Shown: one piece after another, positions 62,382 to 64,000 of the stretch | Numbering within the stretch: the stretch's first letter is position 1 | Layout: the number at the start of each line of letters is the position of its first letter | Origin: an uncultured Lactobacillus sp. | Lineage (GTDB): Bacteria; Bacillota; Bacilli; Lactobacillales; Lactobacillaceae | Assembly: GCA_947565635.1 (NCBI GenBank) | Contig: CANOGU010000001.1 | Coordinates: forward strand, 62,001-126,000 | DNA: 64,000 nt | Direction: 5' to 3' | Made by a program: the position numbers and the translations under genes | The notes under the pieces: model-generated | The model's input: the letters and a program-made list of their open reading frames with translations, nothing else | The model's database searches: none | What the model was told of the DNA's origin: nothing

Positions 62382-63161
62382 CTATTCTAATTTAGCAACA
62401 TCCTTCACTATCCTTGCAATCTCTCGCGGGTATTCAAAATGAATATAGTGATATGTCCCTAGTGAAACAACTTTAGAATTTTTTGAAGTATATTCAGAAC
62501 GTTTATATTCTTTTTGACGATAATTCTCAGTAATTAATACACTTAAAATATCATTGTCTAACTTTGTATCGTCTTTCCAATAGGAATCATTTTCAAGAGC
62601 AGCTTGAGCATTTTGATTATCTTTTTCATCGAACTTCTGTACATTTTGCTCTGTAGTATTCCAGAAATTCTCATTTTTTTCTGGAGTAAGTATTTTTGAT
62701 AGATCAGCTCTAATTTGCTCTTCCAATTTATCCATGTTCTTACTTTTTTCAATATATGCTGATTCTTTAGGCGGATTCAAAATTATTTCTCTAGTAGTTG
62801 GTTCAATCCCAACAAAAGCCTTCAAATTATTTATTTTATCTTTCATCTGCATGGCATAAACTCCGCCAATGCTATGAGCCAAAATAATAACTCTTTTTGC
62901 TTTAAAGCTATTAATAATACTTGCTAATTTATTAGCTTCATCGGCGATAGTATAGCTTTTTAAAGATTTACTGCTGAAACCACTATTCAAATAATCTGCG
63001 GCAAATATGCCGTAGCTTTCTGGTAAAGAATCTATTATCTTAAAAAAGATTGTGCTGTATCAAAGCTGCCAAAACCATTCAAACAAACAATTAATGGCTC
63101 ACCTTCTCGATAAGCAAAATTAATTTTACCTAGCTCAGTTTCAACATCTTTTCTTTGCATA
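62382..63161 (-). pseudogene. Alpha/beta hydrolase broken by a one-base frameshift
   Basis: From ATG at 63161 (ribosome site AAAGGTGAG) the frame reads QRKDVETELGKINFAYREGE and CLNGFGSFDTAQSF, then stops after an A6 run on the + strand (63042-63047). Skipping one base restores KIIDSLPESYGIFAADYLNSGFSSKSL and continues to 62382. The joined 260-residue protein has an oxyanion-type LNGFGS and nucleophile motif AHSIGG. One T lost from a T7 run explains it, either as a true mutation, a slip-switch, or a sequencing error. The downstream part alone (202 codons) starts at a non-functional site. Confidence 0.8.
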
Positions 63162-63172
63162 AACTCACCTTT

Positions 63173-63787
63173 TTACTCAAATTCCGCCTGCCAATATGTA
63201 TCATGATATCCCTTAAAGCACATTTCTACCTGCTCACGTGATCCCTTATCTTCACTCAACTTAGGTAAATCATCTAACGCAAAATAATCACTTGCAATTG
63301 TTTCATCATTTTCTTTAAAAGTTCCACCAGTTGGCTTACATAAGAAAAATACTGTACTAATTCCATAAGGATACATTCCTTTATAGTGCTTATTACTATC
63401 ATGAATCGCAATTAGCTTTTCAACTGTAATATCAATGCCAGCTTCTTCTTTGATTTCCTTAATTACGTTCTCTTTAACTGATAGATTTACCTCACACCAG
63501 CCACCAGGGATCGACCATAAGCCATCACTTTCTTGGACCAGCAACATTTTATTATCTTTAAAAATAGCTGCCCGAGTTCCGATCTTAGGAGTTTGATAGC
63601 CTATTTCATTACAAAATAGATTTTTTACCTTCTCAATTGGTAGACCTGACTTCTCAGCCATCATTTCAGCTGAAATATCGCGGATTTCTTGATATCTCTC
63701 AAGATCAAAACTATCTTTTCCATATGTTAATCCAGCTTGTGCTAAGCTTTGAAGCCGTATAGCCCAATCAACAATTTTATCTGTCAT
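63173..63787 (-). CDS. Nudix hydrolase with N-terminal helical domain
   Basis: About 204 residues. An N-terminal helical domain (about residues 1-60; IVDWAIRLQSLAQAGLTYGKD) typical of the lactic-acid-bacterial Nudix_N family, then a Nudix domain. The Nudix box GGWCEVNLSVKENVIKEIKEEAGI lacks the first Glu (Leu in its place) and has Lys for Arg, but keeps the EE pair that binds metal, so activity is likely but not sure. The ATG at 63787 has AGGTGG upstream. It overlaps the preceding gene by 11 bases. Confidence 0.83.
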   Translation of the reverse strand: MTDKIVDWAIRLQSLAQAGLTYGKDSFDLERYQEIRDISAEMMAEKSGLPIEKVKNLFCNEIGYQTPKIGTRAAIFKDNKMLLVQESDGLWSIPGGWCEVNLSVKENVIKEIKEEAGIDITVEKLIAIHDSNKHYKGMYPYGISTVFFLCKPTGGTFKENDETIASDYFALDDLPKLSEDKGSREQVEMCFKGYHDTYWQAEFE

Positions 63788-64000
63788 TATTTTCACCACC
63801 TAAATCGAGCACTAACACAATTTCTTCCCCATCTTTTTCTCCATTCGGAACAAACCCAGCTTCTTTGTATAATTTTTCTGCCCAGTCGTTTCCAGGTACA
63901 TAGGACAAATATATTTTTTCACCCTCACCTAGAGGATTTGTTCTTATATAATCAATAAGTTTATTTAGTGCTTTTTTGCCTAATCCTTTTTCTTGGTATC
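63777..64000 (-). CDS. GNAT-family N-acetyltransferase, C-terminal part (partial)
   Basis: The frame is open to the window edge; about 74 codons are visible. YQEKGLGKKALNKLIDYIR is the acetyl-CoA pyrophosphate-binding segment (QxxGxG/A), and YVPGNDWAEKLYKEAGF is the usual C-terminal signature of polyamine/amine-type GNATs. It ends 11 bases inside the Nudix gene, so the two are coupled. Confidence 0.8.
   Translation of the reverse strand, partial: YQEKGLGKKALNKLIDYIRTNPLGEGEKIYLSYVPGNDWAEKLYKEAGFVPNGEKDGEEIVLVLDLGGENNDR

Overview
The window is chromosomal DNA from a low-GC Gram-positive bacterium. It most resembles a host-adapted Lactobacillus of the L. gasseri / L. johnsonii type. The reasons are: an AT-rich sequence; a mevalonate-pathway cluster with type 2 IPP isomerase; addB/addA (rexB/rexA) without visible Fe-S cysteines; a DHH-family Mn pyrophosphatase; a streptococcal/lactobacillar-style XerS recombinase; a bacilli-type ypsA-gpsB-rnpB-ypsC neighbourhood; and rbsU/rbsD ribose genes. 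I saw no IS element, prophage, tRNA, rRNA or CRISPR array. Identifications rest on reading motifs, not on database searches.

1-9.1 kb: rightward genes (parC 3' end, a LysR regulator, ppaC, recQ, a cyclophilin, a DUF1275 protein), then a 1.3 kb gene-free stretch, then xerS and a second LysR regulator. The gene-free stretch looks like the replication terminus. It holds a near-canonical dif site at 5891-5918, the GC skew flips sign inside it near 6.5 kb, and most genes to its right point left.

9.1-26 kb: mostly leftward genes. They include an anchored S/Q/N-rich protein, two DegV proteins, a MarR regulator with a large palindrome upstream, rqcH (rightward), and a tightly packed operon: small membrane protein, fhs, lspA, rluD, carA, carB. 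The carA and carB frames are full length, but catalytic residues of the glutaminase and of both ATP-grasp sites are replaced. This looks like a retained pseudo-carbamoyl-phosphate synthetase.

26-44 kb: conserved core (rnpB, gpsB, ypsA, recU-pbp1A, nth, dnaD, asnS, ypmB, dinG, addA, addB). 44-48.1 kb: mevalonate kinase, diphosphomevalonate decarboxylase, phosphomevalonate kinase and IPP isomerase in one overlapping rightward operon.

48.1-56 kb: an accessory region. A two-gene ABC exporter runs left. Running right, an unusual leader (38-codon ORF plus mutually exclusive hairpins) precedes an MFS efflux gene, a 24-codon micro-ORF and an AAC(3)-family acetyltransferase. Then come rbsU/rbsD and an arginase-family gene remnant.

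56-64 kb: folD, then a leftward group rich in nucleoside and nucleotide chemistry: Nudix, three tandem paralogous nucleoside phosphorylases, ASCH protein, cytidine deaminase, a second Nudix and a GNAT at the window edge. It also holds an orphan antitoxin whose toxin is reduced to four codons and an alpha/beta hydrolase broken by a one-base slip.
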